From positions 310,001 to 374,000 of the forward strand of contig JADJPK010000031.1 of the NCBI GenBank assembly GCA_016713305.1: a stretch of 64,000 nt of DNA, given 5' to 3'. Positions 8,602 through 19,520 of this stretch are shown here, piece by piece. A model generated the notes under the pieces. The model was not told where the DNA came from. It made no database searches and was given only the letters and a program-made list of their open reading frames with translations. The translations under genes were made by a program, and so were the position numbers. Source of the stretch: Betaproteobacteria bacterium (GTDB lineage Bacteria; Pseudomonadota; Gammaproteobacteria; Burkholderiales; Ga0077523). The first letter of the stretch is position 1, and every line of letters starts with the position of its first letter.

Positions 8602-9433
8602 GCCGGCGCCGGCCGAACAGCGTTGCCAGTCCTATCCCGCCCGCAAAGAGTGCCCAGGTCGACGGTTCCGGGACAGGTGCCGGCACCGTCATCGTCTTGA
8701 GCGCATTGGCAAACTGGCCGTCGGTGACGTCGTTGCGGAAGATGATGTAGAAGGGATCGGAAGGCATGTACTTGTCTGATCCGCCCACCTGGGCGGACGA
8801 GAACAGACTCATCTTGAGCAGGTACGTTCCCTTGGCAGCCTGGGCCGCGCCTTCCAGGTCCCAGTCGAGGTGATAGTGCATTCCCCCCAGGTCGGATGCG
8901 GCCGTAATCGGCGCCGTGACAGGCCCCGTGATGCCGTCGCCGGAAAACAGGGTTCCGCCCGCATAGTGGAGATACTCGGCTTCTCGCACCCCATAGTACG
9001 AATAGTCGAAAGCGACGTCATCCGGGATGGAACCATAGAGGCGGATCCCCCCACCGGATGGCGCCGATTGCCATTGAGTCCCGCCGACCGGCAGATACCA
9101 CAGGTGTTCGAGGGCTCTGAAGTGCAGTTCCTCGTGGGGAAGGAACTGGCCGGCGAACGTCTGGAAGCCGGGGTTGTCGGTGGAATAGGGTCCGCCGTCG
9201 AAGTCGTTGAAATTGGCAGGGAAAATCAACAGGCCGGTATCGTGATCGACGGGAAGACCGCCCGCCTGATTGACGTACCAGTTAAGGTCTCCGTAGACAT
9301 CCAGGACCAGCTTGCTGCCTGCCACGGGCCCACTGCTGGTGGACAGCTTGACATCCAGGTGCTGGGCGAAACCCGTCTCGCCGAACAACGTCATCACTCC
9401 GGCGGCGACAGCCGCGCGCAGCAATTGATTCAT
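8549..9433 (-). CDS. PEP-CTERM protein, paralogue-like partner of the 5539-6258 gene
   Basis: 294 aa from the ATG at 9431-9433, preceded by GAGGAGA at 8 nt; the longer open frame has no such site. The signal peptide ends at FAQ and the mature chain begins HLDVKLSTS. The chain contains DNPGFQTFAG, FLPHEELHFRAL and GGMHYHLDWDLEGAAQAA, rich in His and acidic residues. PVPEPSTWALFAGGIGLATL plus FGRRRLR is the sorting tail. It shares layout and local wording with the first PEP-CTERM protein of this locus (AQHL start, PGF motif, His-pair near the C-terminal third). Its 3' end overlaps the last 53 bases of the convergent TonB receptor gene, which argues for a compact functional unit. Confidence 0.8.
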   Translation of the reverse strand: MNQLLRAAVAAGVMTLFGETGFAQHLDVKLSTSSGPVAGSKLVLDVYGDLNWYVNQAGGLPVDHDTGLLIFPANFNDFDGGPYSTDNPGFQTFAGQFLPHEELHFRALEHLWYLPVGGTQWQSAPSGGGIRLYGSIPDDVAFDYSYYGVREAEYLHYAGGTLFSGDGITGPVTAPITAASDLGGMHYHLDWDLEGAAQAAKGTYLLKMSLFSSAQVGGSDKYMPSDPFYIIFRNDVTDGQFANALKTMTVPAPVPEPSTWALFAGGIGLATLFGRRRLRTSPSDRLPDGVRPPA

Positions 9434-9672
9434 GGCTCTGATCTCCTCGCATCCGTTCTGGCGACGCACGACCTGGTTCACTACCCATCGCCACGACGGG
9501 CGAGATCCCGCACTTCGGGCCGGCGCATCCCTGCCACCGGGACGTTACTGCATTCCCGATTCTCGTGCAATGCAGTTGCTGATCAGGGCAAGTCCGACGA
9601 GCCTGAAGGACTCCCGCCACCTGCGGGGAATACCATGGATCGACGCGGGACCGGGGTGGCCCTGCAAAGCCG

Positions 9673-12600
9673 TCAGATCTCTCCCCAGGCCTTCTCGAGC
9701 CGCTTGAACGACACCGGATACGGGGTCTTCAACTGCTGCGCCCACAGGGAAACACGCAACTCCTCCAGCATCCAGCGGAACTCCTCCAGGCGGGGATTGC
9801 GCACGCCACGGGCACGGTCGGCATCCAGCCGCTGATTCCATTGCCGGGTCCACTGGGCAATGACTTCCTGCCATTGGGCGTCGCGCGTGGGGTTGGACGC
9901 GAACCGGTCGAGCCGCAGGATGATCGCTTCGAGGTAGCGCGGATAGTGCTTGAGTCGCACGAACGGCACGGTCTCTATGAAACGAGCAGGAAACAACGCC
10001 TTCAACTGCGTCCTGATGTCGTTCATCAATCGGGTCCACGCCTGCGCCCCCTGCTGGTTCAGCCGGGGGCGGATCGCGTGCAACTTCCCGAGGATGTCCG
10101 CAACCAGCCGGCACACCTCCTGCGAGACCTCGGCGAGCCGTGCGCGGGCCTTCACCAGCCGCGCCTCGAACTGCTGCGCATTCCGGATCGGCTCGTTCTC
10201 CACGAAGAACGCGCGATCGCAGATGGCGCCCACGAGTTCCTCCTGCAGCTTGTCCATGGTGGAGGCCTTGTCCTGGACCTTGCCCTCCAGTTCGTTGACC
10301 AGCGCGTACTTGAGCGCCATCTCCTGCAGACCTGCGAGGTTGCGGGACACGTAGCGAACCTGCTCCACGGCGCTCAGGTGGAAAAGCCGGCGAAGCCCCT
10401 TTCTCGTGGCCGCCTCCGCTTCGGCCTCGGTGTCCAGCAGCACGAGCGATACGCTCTTGCCCTCGTCCACGATGGCGGGGTGGCCCACGAGGGTCTGGCC
10501 CGCACGGGTGAACTCCACCTGCTCGGGCAGTTCGCCGAAGTCCCAGCGCGTCACGCCCGTCCGTTCGAAGGAGCCGCGGGCGTTCTCCGTGAACTGGCGG
10601 CGAGCCTTGACACCCAGTTGCAGCCGCAGCTCGGGCAGTTCCCGCCCGGCCGCCATCTCGTGCCCCTTGTCATCCAGGACCCGGTAGTTCATGCGCAGAT
10701 GTGGCGGAATGTCCGTCTCGTCCCACGCGTCCTCGGCACCTCGACGCCCGTCCGCGGCCTTGATGGCCATGCCCAGCGCCTCGCACAGCGGCGTGTCGTC
10801 CGGTTCGAGCACGCTCATGACCTCCGTGACGACCTGGGGCACCGGGACCAGATGCTTGCGCAAGCCTTTCGGCAATCCTTTCAGCAGATGAGTGATCTTG
10901 TCCCGGAGCAGACCCGGAACCAGCCACTCGCAGCGGCGTTCGTCCACCTGGTTGAGGAGGTGCAGCGGCACCACCAGGGTCACCCCGTCGAGCGGATGCC
11001 CGGGTTCGAACCGGTACTTGAGCGAGTACTTCACACCCCCCATTTCCAGCACGTCGGGAAAACGCTCGATGGTGATGTCCTGGGCCGCATGCCGCATGAG
11101 CTGCTCGCGCGCCATGAACAGCACTCTCGGATTCGCCTTCTCGGCATCCCGGCGCCAGCGTTCGAACGCACCCAGATTGTGGACGCCCGCCGGAACCACG
11201 CCGTCGTAGAACGCAGCCATGACCTCCGGATCCACCAGAACATCGTGCCGTCGCGACTTGTGCTCCAGAGCTTCCACGTCACGGACCATGGCGCGGTTGG
11301 CGCGCAGGAACGGTGCGTCGAGATTCACGTCGCCGTCCACCAGCGCGCTGCGGATGAAGATGCGCCGGGACTCCACCGGATCGACCGGTCCGTAGCTCAC
11401 GCGCCGCTTCGGGACGACCGTGAGGCCGTAGACGGTGACGCGCTCGTACGCAACCACCTGGGCGGAGGTCTTCTCCCAATGGGGGTCGAAGTAGTGCTTG
11501 CGGGCGATGTGGGGAGCGAGCTGCTCGATCCAGTCCGGCTCGATGGAGGCGACACAGCGTGCGAACAGCCGCGTCGTTTCGGTGAGTTCCGCCGCCATGA
11601 CCCAACGCGGCTGCTTCCGGCGCAGCGCCGAGCCGGGAAAGATGTGGAACTTGATGCCCCGGGCACCGAGATACTCGCCGCCCTCCTCGCCCTTGAGACC
11701 GATGTTGCCCAGCAGACCGGACAACAGAGCCTTGTGGACTTCCGGATATCCCGCAGGTTTGTCGTTTTCCCGCCAGCCCATCTCGGAGACCAGCGCGTGG
11801 AGCTGGCCATGCAGGTCACGCCACTCGCGCAACCGCAGCCAGGAGAGGAACTGCTCGCGGCAATCCGCCTGCAGCTTGCGCGTGGACTTCTTGTGCTTGA
11901 GCAGTTCGTCGTAGAAATCCCAGATCCTGAGGTAGCCGAGAAAGTCGGAGCGCTCGTCCACGAACTTCGCGTGCGCGTAATCTGCGGCATCCTGCTTGTC
12001 CAGCGGGCGGTCGCGCGGGTCCTGAACCGACAGGGCCGCGGCGATGACGAGCACCTCACGCAGACACCCTTGCCGCTTTCCCTCCACGATCATTCGCGCG
12101 ATGCGCGGATCGATCGGAAGCTTCGCGAGCTGCGCCCCCACCTGCGTGAGACTGCGGCGTTCGTCCACGGCACCCAGTTCCGTGAGCAGCTGGTAACCAT
12201 CCGCGATCATCTTCGGCAGCGGCGGCTCGACGAACGGAAACTGCTCCGGCTCTCCCAGCTTCAGAGCCTTCATCCGCAGGATCACGGACGCGAGCGAGGA
12301 CCGCAGGATCTCGGGGTCCGTGAACTCGGGCCTCGCGTCGAAATCCTCGCGCGAATACAGCCGCACGCACACACCGCTGCTCACCCGCCCGCAACGGCCG
12401 GCACGCTGATTTGCCGACGCGCGCGAAATCGGCTCCACCTGCAACATCTCGACCTTGTTGCGGTAGCTGTAGCGGTTGACACGCGCGAGCCCGGGATCGA
12501 CGACGTAGCGGATGCGCGGCACGGTAAGAGACGTTTCCGCCACGTTGGTGGCGAGGACCACCCGGTGCCCCCGGTCCGGCTTGAAGACCTGGTCCTGTTC

Positions 12601-13664
12601 CGCCGCGGACAGGCGGGCAAAGAGTGGCAGGATGTCCACGCCCGCGTCGCCGATCCGGGCCTTGCCCACCGGATGCTTGCGGAGGTACTCGGCCGTCTCG
12701 CGGATCTCGCGCTCGCCCGGCAGGAACACCAGCGCATCGCCCGGCCCCTCGGTCCTGTACAGGGCGTCGAGCGCATCTCCGATGACCTCGGACAGATCCG
12801 GCGCCTCCCCCTCGTCGTCCTCCGGCAAGGGGTGATACCGGACTTCCACCGGATAGAGCCGGCCGGACACTTCGACAATCGGCGCATCCAGAAAATACCG
12901 CGAGAAGCGCGTCGCGTCTATGGTGGCCGAAGTGATGATCAGCTTGAGGTCGGGCCGCCTGGGCAGCAGCTGGCGCAGATAGCCCAGCAGGAAATCGATG
13001 TTGAGACTGCGCTCGTGCGCCTCGTCGACGATGATCGTGTCGTAGGCGCGAAGGCTGCGGTCAGTGACGGTCTCCGCCAGAAGAATGCCGTCGGTCATGA
13101 GCTTCACCAGCGGCTCTCCGCCCGTCACCTCATTGAAACGGACCTTGTAGCCGACGATGTCGCCCAACGGCGAATTCAGTTCCTGCGCGATGCGTCCCGC
13201 CACGGTGCGGGCGGCGATCCGCCGCGGCTGGGTGTGCCCGATCGCTCCTGCGATTCCGCGTCCGAGTTCGAGGCACAGTTTGGGAAGCTGCGTCGTCTTC
13301 CCGAGCCCGTCTCACCGCAGACGATCGTGACCTGGTGCTCGCGCAGCGCACGTGCGATGTCGTCCCGGCGTTCGCTGACCGGCAGTTCTTCCGGATACGA
13401 AACCGGCGGCAGCCGGGATCGCCGAGATAGCAGACGTGCGCTGGAAGCCTCGATGGCGGCATCGATCTCCGCCAGCTCTTCCGCGGAGGGTGGCGCGCCA
13501 CGATCGCGCAGGCGTGCGAGCCTGCCGCCGATACGCGACCGGTCTGCCAGCATGCAGCGATCGAGCCGCGCAAAGCGCGCCTGCAACGCGGGGACGGACG
13601 GCCTTGTACTCTGATTGACGGACAACGGAGGGAGGGAGAAACGCTCTCGAAGCGGGAGCCGCAT
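9673..13664 (-). CDS. hrpA: ATP-dependent RNA helicase HrpA (one frameshift at Walker A)
   Basis: DEAH-box helicase of about 1330 aa after adding one base. The N-terminal part (ATG at 13664 or a later start such as 13553) runs to VTIVCGETGSG; the C-run at 13300-13302 is one base short, and the rest continues in the frame ending at 9673. Motifs: GETGSGKT (restored), DEAH in IIVDEAHERSLNIDFLLGY, SAT in LIITSATIDATRFS, ATNVAETSLTVPRI, and QRAGRCGR (motif VI). The long C-terminal DUF3418-type region is complete. Together they match HrpA closely. HrpA resolves stalled or colliding ribosomes on mRNA. The large open frame on the opposite strand is a codon-bias shadow. Confidence 0.9.
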
Positions 13665-13681
13665 TGTAGCGGTCCCGCTGC

Positions 13682-14086
13682 TCAGCGGCGCCTGCGTCCC
13701 GACGGCGCCTTTCTCCGGTGTCCATTGCCTGTGGCGGCGACCAGTCGCTCCATGACGAATCCGGAAATATCCATGGGGAGGTCGGCTGCCACGGCGAGAA
13801 AGGTCTGGGTCACGCCATCCGGATCCCACGGCTCCCGTTCTTCCAGCACGGGGGTGCTCTTCTGCCACCCCATCCGCTCGCCGTCGTCGACACGCTGGTG
13901 CGCGAAGCCGGTCTCGGGCTTCCATGTGAGCGCACGTTCCACCGCGCCCTTTCCGTAGCAGAACTGGAAGGACCGGGGCGAGTCGTCTTCCGCCAGCCAG
14001 ACAATCAGATCGTGTTCCTCGTCGGTGAACCACCGGCGCCGCGGTTCGCCTGCCTCCTGCCGCACCGCCCCCACTTCGTTCAACAT
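13682..14086 (-). CDS. Conserved hypothetical protein
   Basis: 134 aa from the ATG at 14084-14086, with GGAG 8 nt upstream; a GTG at 14149 would add 21 residues. The core reads RRWFTDEEHDLIVWLAEDD then FQFCYGKGAVERALTW, a recurring proteobacterial hypothetical family without known role. The C-terminus is basic (GHRRKAPSGRRRR). No signal peptide or membrane segment. It sits 17 bp upstream of hrpA on the same strand and could be cotranscribed with it. Confidence 0.65.
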   Translation of the reverse strand: MLNEVGAVRQEAGEPRRRWFTDEEHDLIVWLAEDDSPRSFQFCYGKGAVERALTWKPETGFAHQRVDDGERMGWQKSTPVLEEREPWDPDGVTQTFLAVAADLPMDISGFVMERLVAATGNGHRRKAPSGRRRR

Positions 14087-14207
14087 GACTGTGGCTCCAT
14101 CGTTCGTCCCGTCGACCTTCGGTACGTCCGTATGCAACAGGCGGAACACGGTCTATCGTGCTCCCGGCATCGCTCACCCTTGCCCTTTGCAACCCGTCCC
14201 TGCGCCC

Positions 14208-15098
14208 ATGACCGCACCGGCATTCCACGTTCCCTATCGACACCCGTATGACTTCCCCGCGTTGCTGGCGTTCCTCGGCCGGCGGGCGATCGACGGTGTG
14301 GAACAGGTGTCGGCAAACCGGTACCGCCGGTCGGTGCGTCTGCACACGGACGGTTTGGAGGTGAGCGGGTGCATCGATGTCACCGACGACCCGGAGGCGG
14401 GACACCTCGTGGTCGTCACGACGCCCGGCCTCGAACCGGCCGCCGGGGAACTGCGCGGACGCCTGAGCCGCCTGTTCGACGCGGACACGGATCCGGCCCC
14501 GATTCTCGCCTGCCTCGGCCCGCTTGCCACGAACCGTCCGGGCCTCCGGCTGCCTGGAGCCTTCGACGGCTTCGAAATGGCGGTGCGTGCGATCCTCGGA
14601 CAGCAGATCACGGTACGAGCGGCGACGACCCTGGCCGGGCGGCTGGCTCAGACGTTCGGCGATCCGCTGAGCACGGGGGACGGAGTACTTCGCTGCACGT
14701 TTCCCGACGCCCGGCGCATGAGCGATCTGGAGCCTTCCGCCATCGCCGAGCAGGGGGTCATTCGCGCAAGAGCGACCGCCATTGTCGAACTCGCCCGCGC
14801 CCTGAAGGAGGGTCGCATCCTGCTCGAACCGGTGCCCGACCCGGAAAGGGAGGTGGCCGAACTCCTGCGCATCCCCGGCATAGGCCCGTGGACGGCCCAT
14901 TACCTCGCCATGCGGGCGCTGCGATGGCACGACGCCTTTCCCGATGGCGACTACGGCGTCAGGAAGGCACTGGGTACGGTGTCCCGGCGAGAACTTCTGG
15001 AGCAGGCCGAACGCTGGCGCCCCTTTCGGGCCCGCGCCGTCATGCATCTGTGGCACTGCCACGGTGGCGGCGTGGGCGGAGACACGGAAGATGGCTGA
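14208..15098 (+). CDS. alkA: DNA-3-methyladenine glycosylase II (AlkA)
   Basis: 296 aa from the ATG at 14208. The N-terminal AlkA_N-type domain starts FHVPYRHPYDFPALLAFLGR. The central glycosylase core has FEMAVRAILGQQITVRAA. The helix-hairpin-helix is LLRIPGIGPWTAHYLAMRAL, followed by the catalytic Asp region DAFPDGDYGVRKALG. The enzyme excises alkylated purines in base excision repair. The length matches stand-alone AlkA without the Ada methyltransferase part. It is divergent from the hypothetical gene at 13682-14086. Confidence 0.9.
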   Translation: MTAPAFHVPYRHPYDFPALLAFLGRRAIDGVEQVSANRYRRSVRLHTDGLEVSGCIDVTDDPEAGHLVVVTTPGLEPAAGELRGRLSRLFDADTDPAPILACLGPLATNRPGLRLPGAFDGFEMAVRAILGQQITVRAATTLAGRLAQTFGDPLSTGDGVLRCTFPDARRMSDLEPSAIAEQGVIRARATAIVELARALKEGRILLEPVPDPEREVAELLRIPGIGPWTAHYLAMRALRWHDAFPDGDYGVRKALGTVSRRELLEQAERWRPFRARAVMHLWHCHGGGVGGDTEDG

Positions 15099-15165
15099 AC
15101 GGCCTCTGGCGGCGCGATAATCGGCCCGGTTCTCCAGGGCAAATCCGGGACACGAGGCTTCTCCC

Positions 15166-16822
15166 ATGAACGATCTGCTGATTCGCGGTGCGAGGGTGTA
15201 CGACGGCCTGGGAAATCCCGGGCGCGATGTGGACGTGGCGGTGCGGGATGGCCGCATCGTCCCACCCGGCGAAACTTCCGCGCCCGCCCGGAAGACCGTC
15301 GACGCCGGCGGACTTGCACTCATGCCCGGCATCGTCGACATCCACACTCACTACGACGCGCAGATCACCTGGGACCGTACGCTGTCGCCTTCCCCGTCGC
15401 TGGGCGTGACCACGGTGATCGCAGGCAACTGCGGGTTCGGCATCGCGCCCTGTCCCGCGCCCCTGCGCCAGACCGTGGTCAAGAACCTGTCCGTGGTGGA
15501 GGGCATGGACCTCGACGCACTCCTCACCGGCACACGCTGGGAGTTCGAGACCTTTCCCGAATACCTCGACCAACTTCGCCGCATCGGGCCGTACGCCAAT
15601 GTGGGAATGCTCGTGGGGCACTCCACGCTCCGCACGGCTGTGATGGGGGAAGAGGCCTCCACGCGGCGCGAACCCACGGCCGCGGAAATGAACCAGATGC
15701 GAAGTCTCGTGCGCGAAGCGCTCGCGAACGGAGCCGCGGGTTTCGCGTCGTCCTTCTCTCCCAATCACGCCGGCTACGGCGGGCTGCCGATGCCGTCCAC
15801 CATCGCCGGGGATGATGAACTGCGCATGCTTACCGACGAACTGCGGGCCGCGGGCCGCGGCATCTTCGTCATGGCCACGGGTTCGCGCGGCACGCCGGAG
15901 TACATGGAGGAGATCGCGTCCCGGACGCGCCGTCCGGCGTTCATCGTGACCGTGCTCACGATGCACAATGCAGGCGCTCCGGGCGTCGCGCCGGACTGGT
16001 ATGCGCGCTGTCGCGCCGCCCTCTCGCGCGGCCACGAGGTCTATGTCCAGACCAGTTGCCAGCCGCTTTCCTTCGACTTCACGCTTCGCGACCCGTACCT
16101 GCTCTATTCCCACCCGGCCTTCGACCGCGTCAAGGCAGCGAGCGCGGAGGAACTGCCCGCGATCTATGCCGATCACGCGTTCCGGCGACGGTTCCGCGAC
16201 AACCTCGCGCATCCGGGTCAGGGAATCCTCTTCTACGGGGACTGGAGCAAGGTGGAATTCGCCGACGGCACCACGGTCGCCGAGCGCGCGGGACGCGGGG
16301 CAGGATCCGCTCGACCTGTTCTTTGACACCGCCCTGGCAGACCAGCTGAATACCCAGTACATCGCGAAGCTGTTCCAGAACGACGATGCCGCCGTGACCC
16401 CTCTGCTGCAGGATGAAGCCGGCGTGCTCGCCTTCTCGGACGCGGGCGCTCACCTCATCTATTTCTGCGACGCCGGGTTCGGATTGCATTTCCTCGCGCA
16501 CTGGGTCCGCGAGACCGGCACCTTCCCGCTTGCCGAGGCGATCCGGCGCCTCACCAGCGATCCGGCGCGGAAATTCCGCATTCCCGGTCGCGGAACGATC
16601 GCGCCCGGCGCCTGGGCGGATCTGCTTCTTTTCGATCCCGCCACCGTCGGGATCTCCAAGCCGCTGCGCCAGCGGGACCTTCCGGGCGGAGGCGAACGTG
16701 TGATCCGCACACCCAAGGGTGTGCATGGGGTGTGGGTGAACGGCGTGCAAGTGTTCGACGGTGAGTCGTATTGCGCGCTCGAGCGCGGCCCGGGCCATGT
16801 GCTCGATCGATTCGACGTCTGA
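15166..16822 (+). CDS. N-acyl-D-amino-acid deacylase / D-aminoacylase family amidohydrolase (frameshifted)
   Basis: About 551 aa when one extra G is removed from the run at 16297-16300; the frame from 15166 is otherwise lost 26 bp later and a second frame carries on to 16822. Amidohydrolase features: DLLIRGARVYDGLGNP start, metal ligands in GIVDIHTHYDAQITWD, TTVIAGNCGFGIAPC, conserved FSDAGAHLIYFCDAGFGLHF and the C-terminal beta-sandwich return GTIAPGAWADLLLFDP. Enzymes of this class hydrolyse N-acyl-D-amino acids or related amides using zinc. Downstream of alkA by 67 bp but functionally unrelated. Confidence 0.85.
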
Positions 16823-16952
16823 AAGGGATCACCCGTATGCGCGCGGTCGGCTTGCGACGACAGGCGATGGCGCTGCAGAATTCGCGAACCCAGGGCCGCG
16901 GGCGCTTGCCGCGAGCACGCGCCGGTATTCCACTCACTGAGTCGAGTTTCCC

Positions 16953-17708
16953 GTGTCCAGCCATTCCCGATTCGCAGGCCTGTTGTTCTCATGGCTGCTG
17001 CTTTGCAGCACGGCAAGCGCGTTCGCCGCTCAACCGGTCTATCACCAGACGATAAAGAACGGATCGCGAGCGCTCCCGGGAAAGATTCTTGTGGTGACTC
17101 CGGATGTCCACATCTACGAAGTCACGGCCGGCGGAGTGGTGGAAAAGCTGGCTCAGCGCAGCAACGATGCAGTGAAGCGCTTCCAGACATCGCTGCGCAA
17201 GTTCGCCGACGAGCACACGGTCCCCATCGAAGTGGTGCCCCTGCCGGAAACATCCGAGGACGAAAAGGAGCAGGTCGCCGAATTCGTGGCTCAGTACTCC
17301 GTCGTCTCATCGGCCGCCCTGGCGGCGATGACCGGCGGTGCGGCGTGGAAGGACAAGGTCGACCATTTCGACTATTCGGTCGGCTTCGGACTCGGCTTCC
17401 TGAAGGCCCGCTCCGGCGCTGATGCCGTGCTGGTCTGCTCGGGTTCGGCCAGGACGGCGTCCACCGGACGCATGACCATGAGCCTGCTGACCTCCGTCCT
17501 GATCGCCGTCGCTTCCGGTGGTGCCTACGCTCCGATGAGAAACGACGATTTGGCGGAAGTCTCCATGGGCCTGGTCGATCTCGACACCGGGGATATCCTC
17601 TGGACGCGGAGCGACGCGACCGGCCCGAAGGTCCTCGAGGACGACTCGGCGAACTACGCGTTCGTGAAGTCGGCGGTGGAAGCATATTTCGCGGACAGCA
17701 AGCGCTGA
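16953..17708 (+). CDS. Exported hypothetical protein, first gene of the M48 operon
   Basis: 251 aa from a GTG start. A clear signal peptide (LLFSWLLLCSTASAFA) is followed by a soluble alpha/beta chain with no named domain. Segments such as GKILVVTPDVHIYEVTAGGVVEKL, GADAVLVCSGSARTAS and VSMGLVDLDTGDILWTR suggest a periplasmic protein that tracks an activity across a beta propeller-less fold. I do not recognise a family. The next gene (M48 peptidase) begins 8 bp later, so they are probably translated from one mRNA. Confidence 0.6.
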   Translation: MSSHSRFAGLLFSWLLLCSTASAFAAQPVYHQTIKNGSRALPGKILVVTPDVHIYEVTAGGVVEKLAQRSNDAVKRFQTSLRKFADEHTVPIEVVPLPETSEDEKEQVAEFVAQYSVVSSAALAAMTGGAAWKDKVDHFDYSVGFGLGFLKARSGADAVLVCSGSARTASTGRMTMSLLTSVLIAVASGGAYAPMRNDDLAEVSMGLVDLDTGDILWTRSDATGPKVLEDDSANYAFVKSAVEAYFADSKR

Positions 17709-17716
17709 AGGCGATC

Positions 17717-18853
17717 GTGCGCAAGGCGCTGCTGCTTCCGGCTGCCCTGATTCACGTGGCGGTGGCCTACGGTGCTTCTGACGTGACGCCGTTCACGGCC
17801 GTCGAGCAGCTCGCGCATCTGGAAGAACCGGAGCAGCGGGTCTGGGCGGAATCGGCGGACGTGGACAAGGCGTTGTCCCGGAGCGGCCGCCTGATGAACG
17901 ATGCGGCGGTGGACGAGTACCTGCAGGCGCTGGTCAACCGCCTGTTTCCAGATGTCGCCAGGGCCGTCCGTGTCCGCGCGATCCGCGACCCCGAGATGAA
18001 CGCGTTCTGCATGCCCAACGGCAGCGTCTACATGAACCTGGGGATGCTCTCGCGCCTGCGCAACGAGGGGCAGTTGGCGACCATCCTGGCGCACGAAGGG
18101 TCCCACTTCACTCATCGGCATGGATTCCAGCAACGTACCCGCGCGATCACGACCGCCGCGATCATGCAGGTCACGGCGTTCGCGGGGCTCGGGGGCGCCG
18201 TTCTAGGCAATCTCATCGGACTTTCATCGATCCAGGGCTTCTCCCGGGACCATGAACGTGAAGCGGACCGCGCCGGCTTCCGCCGGCTCGTCGATGCCGG
18301 ATTCGACTATCGCGAAAGTCCCCGCGTCTTCGAGATGCTGGCGGCCGAGTCGCAGGCATTGGCCATGAAGGAGCCGTATTTCTTCGCATCCCATCCGGCG
18401 CTGAAGGACCGCATCGCCAGCTTTCAGGACCTGATAGGCAATACTGTCACCGCCATGCCCGGTTCGGACGAGGCCCGCTTCCGCAGCATCGTCACTCGCG
18501 TCCACCGTAGCTGGTACGAACTGGAGATCGCAAAAGGCAGGGGCGACCGACTCATTCACGTGCTGACGCAGCCAGGCGCTGGTGAGTTCTACGGCGCGGA
18601 GTCGTCGTACTATCTCGGCGAGGCGTACCGCGTGCAGGGCAACAAGGCAGACGAACCGAAGATGCTGGAGGCGTACAGAATGGCGATGTCGACCGCGCCC
18701 CGTTTCGCCCCTTCCTTTCTGGCGCTTGGCGTCCACTACTACAAGCAGAAGGATTGCCGCCAGGCATCTCCTCTGCTTTCGACCTATCTCGAACTCGAAC
18801 CGGCGGGCGCCATGAGTGCCCATGCCCGACGCTTTCTGGACAAGTGCAAATGA
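17717..18853 (+). CDS. Exported M48 (Ste24/BepA-like) zinc metallopeptidase
   Basis: 378 aa with a GTG start and signal peptide. The zinc site is ILAHEGSHFTHRH (HExxH form HEGSH near residue 117), and the third ligand is in the DHEREADRAGFRRLVDAGFD block. The C-terminal third resembles a TPR tail (SYYLGEAYRVQGNKADEPKMLEAY, APSFLALGVHYYKQ), the layout of BepA/YfgC-type peptidases that act on outer-membrane assembly intermediates. Unlike BepA, it sits between two small exported proteins. The stop overlaps the next start as ATGA. Confidence 0.85.
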   Translation: MRKALLLPAALIHVAVAYGASDVTPFTAVEQLAHLEEPEQRVWAESADVDKALSRSGRLMNDAAVDEYLQALVNRLFPDVARAVRVRAIRDPEMNAFCMPNGSVYMNLGMLSRLRNEGQLATILAHEGSHFTHRHGFQQRTRAITTAAIMQVTAFAGLGGAVLGNLIGLSSIQGFSRDHEREADRAGFRRLVDAGFDYRESPRVFEMLAAESQALAMKEPYFFASHPALKDRIASFQDLIGNTVTAMPGSDEARFRSIVTRVHRSWYELEIAKGRGDRLIHVLTQPGAGEFYGAESSYYLGEAYRVQGNKADEPKMLEAYRMAMSTAPRFAPSFLALGVHYYKQKDCRQASPLLSTYLELEPAGAMSAHARRFLDKCK

Positions 18854-19450
18854 ACCGGTCGCGCCACACCCTGTTTCGTGTCCTGTCCTCGATGTGCATG
18901 CTCGCGCTGCTGGCGGCGTGCGACTCCGTCGCCTGGAAGCGCGTGGAAAGTCCGTCGTTGAAATCCAGGGACAAGAGCTTCGAGGTGCAGGTCCCGTCCG
19001 GCTGGATGCATCTGGACGGTGCCACCGACGGCGTGCTCGTGTCCCGCGATGGTCTTGCGATGCAGTTCGTACGTGTCCAGCGTCCGGCCCACGACAAGGC
19101 CTTTGCCGACATCAAGAAGACCAGCAGCGCCGACATGCTGCCCAACGAACTGGGCGAACTGATCGTCGCTTCCCCGCCACGCCTGGCCGGGCATGACGTC
19201 GCTGACGGTGAAGCAGAACGAACCGGCCACCTTTTCCGGCATGGACGGCGTTCAGGTGCGCATGTCCTACCGCAACGAGCGGGGTGCATCGTTCGATCAG
19301 CTCGTGTTCGCCGCCGCCGAGGAGAAGACAGTCCTTCTGTTCGAGTATCAGGCGCTCTCCCGCGTGTACTTCGATCGCGATCTGCCGGTGTTCCAATCCA
19401 TCATGGGGTCCTTCAAGGATCTGAGCGCGGGGCGCACGACACCCAAGTAG
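18850..19450 (+). CDS. Lipoprotein of the M48 operon (frameshifted)
   Basis: 199 aa after removal of one extra G at 19189-19191. The first part carries a lipobox LAAC (near residue 24) after a hydrophobic signal. The second frame continues [20 protein letters not shown] and [20 protein letters not shown]. The C-terminal half looks like a PsbP/LpoP-like envelope domain. It overlaps the M48 gene by 4 bp, so the peptidase and this lipoprotein are translationally coupled. The specific role is unknown. Confidence 0.65.
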
Positions 19451-19520
19451 CGTGCGCGGGCGGGTTCTCACCCGCCCCCGTTTCGGCGAGAATCACCGTT
19501 TGCCGACTGGCCGCCGTCGA

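Noticed and set aside
9841..13614. 1257-codon open frame on the plus strand opposite hrpA
   Set aside because: The text is Arg/His/Asp-rich with no domain motifs and lies over a motif-complete helicase; it is a codon-bias shadow in GC-rich DNA.
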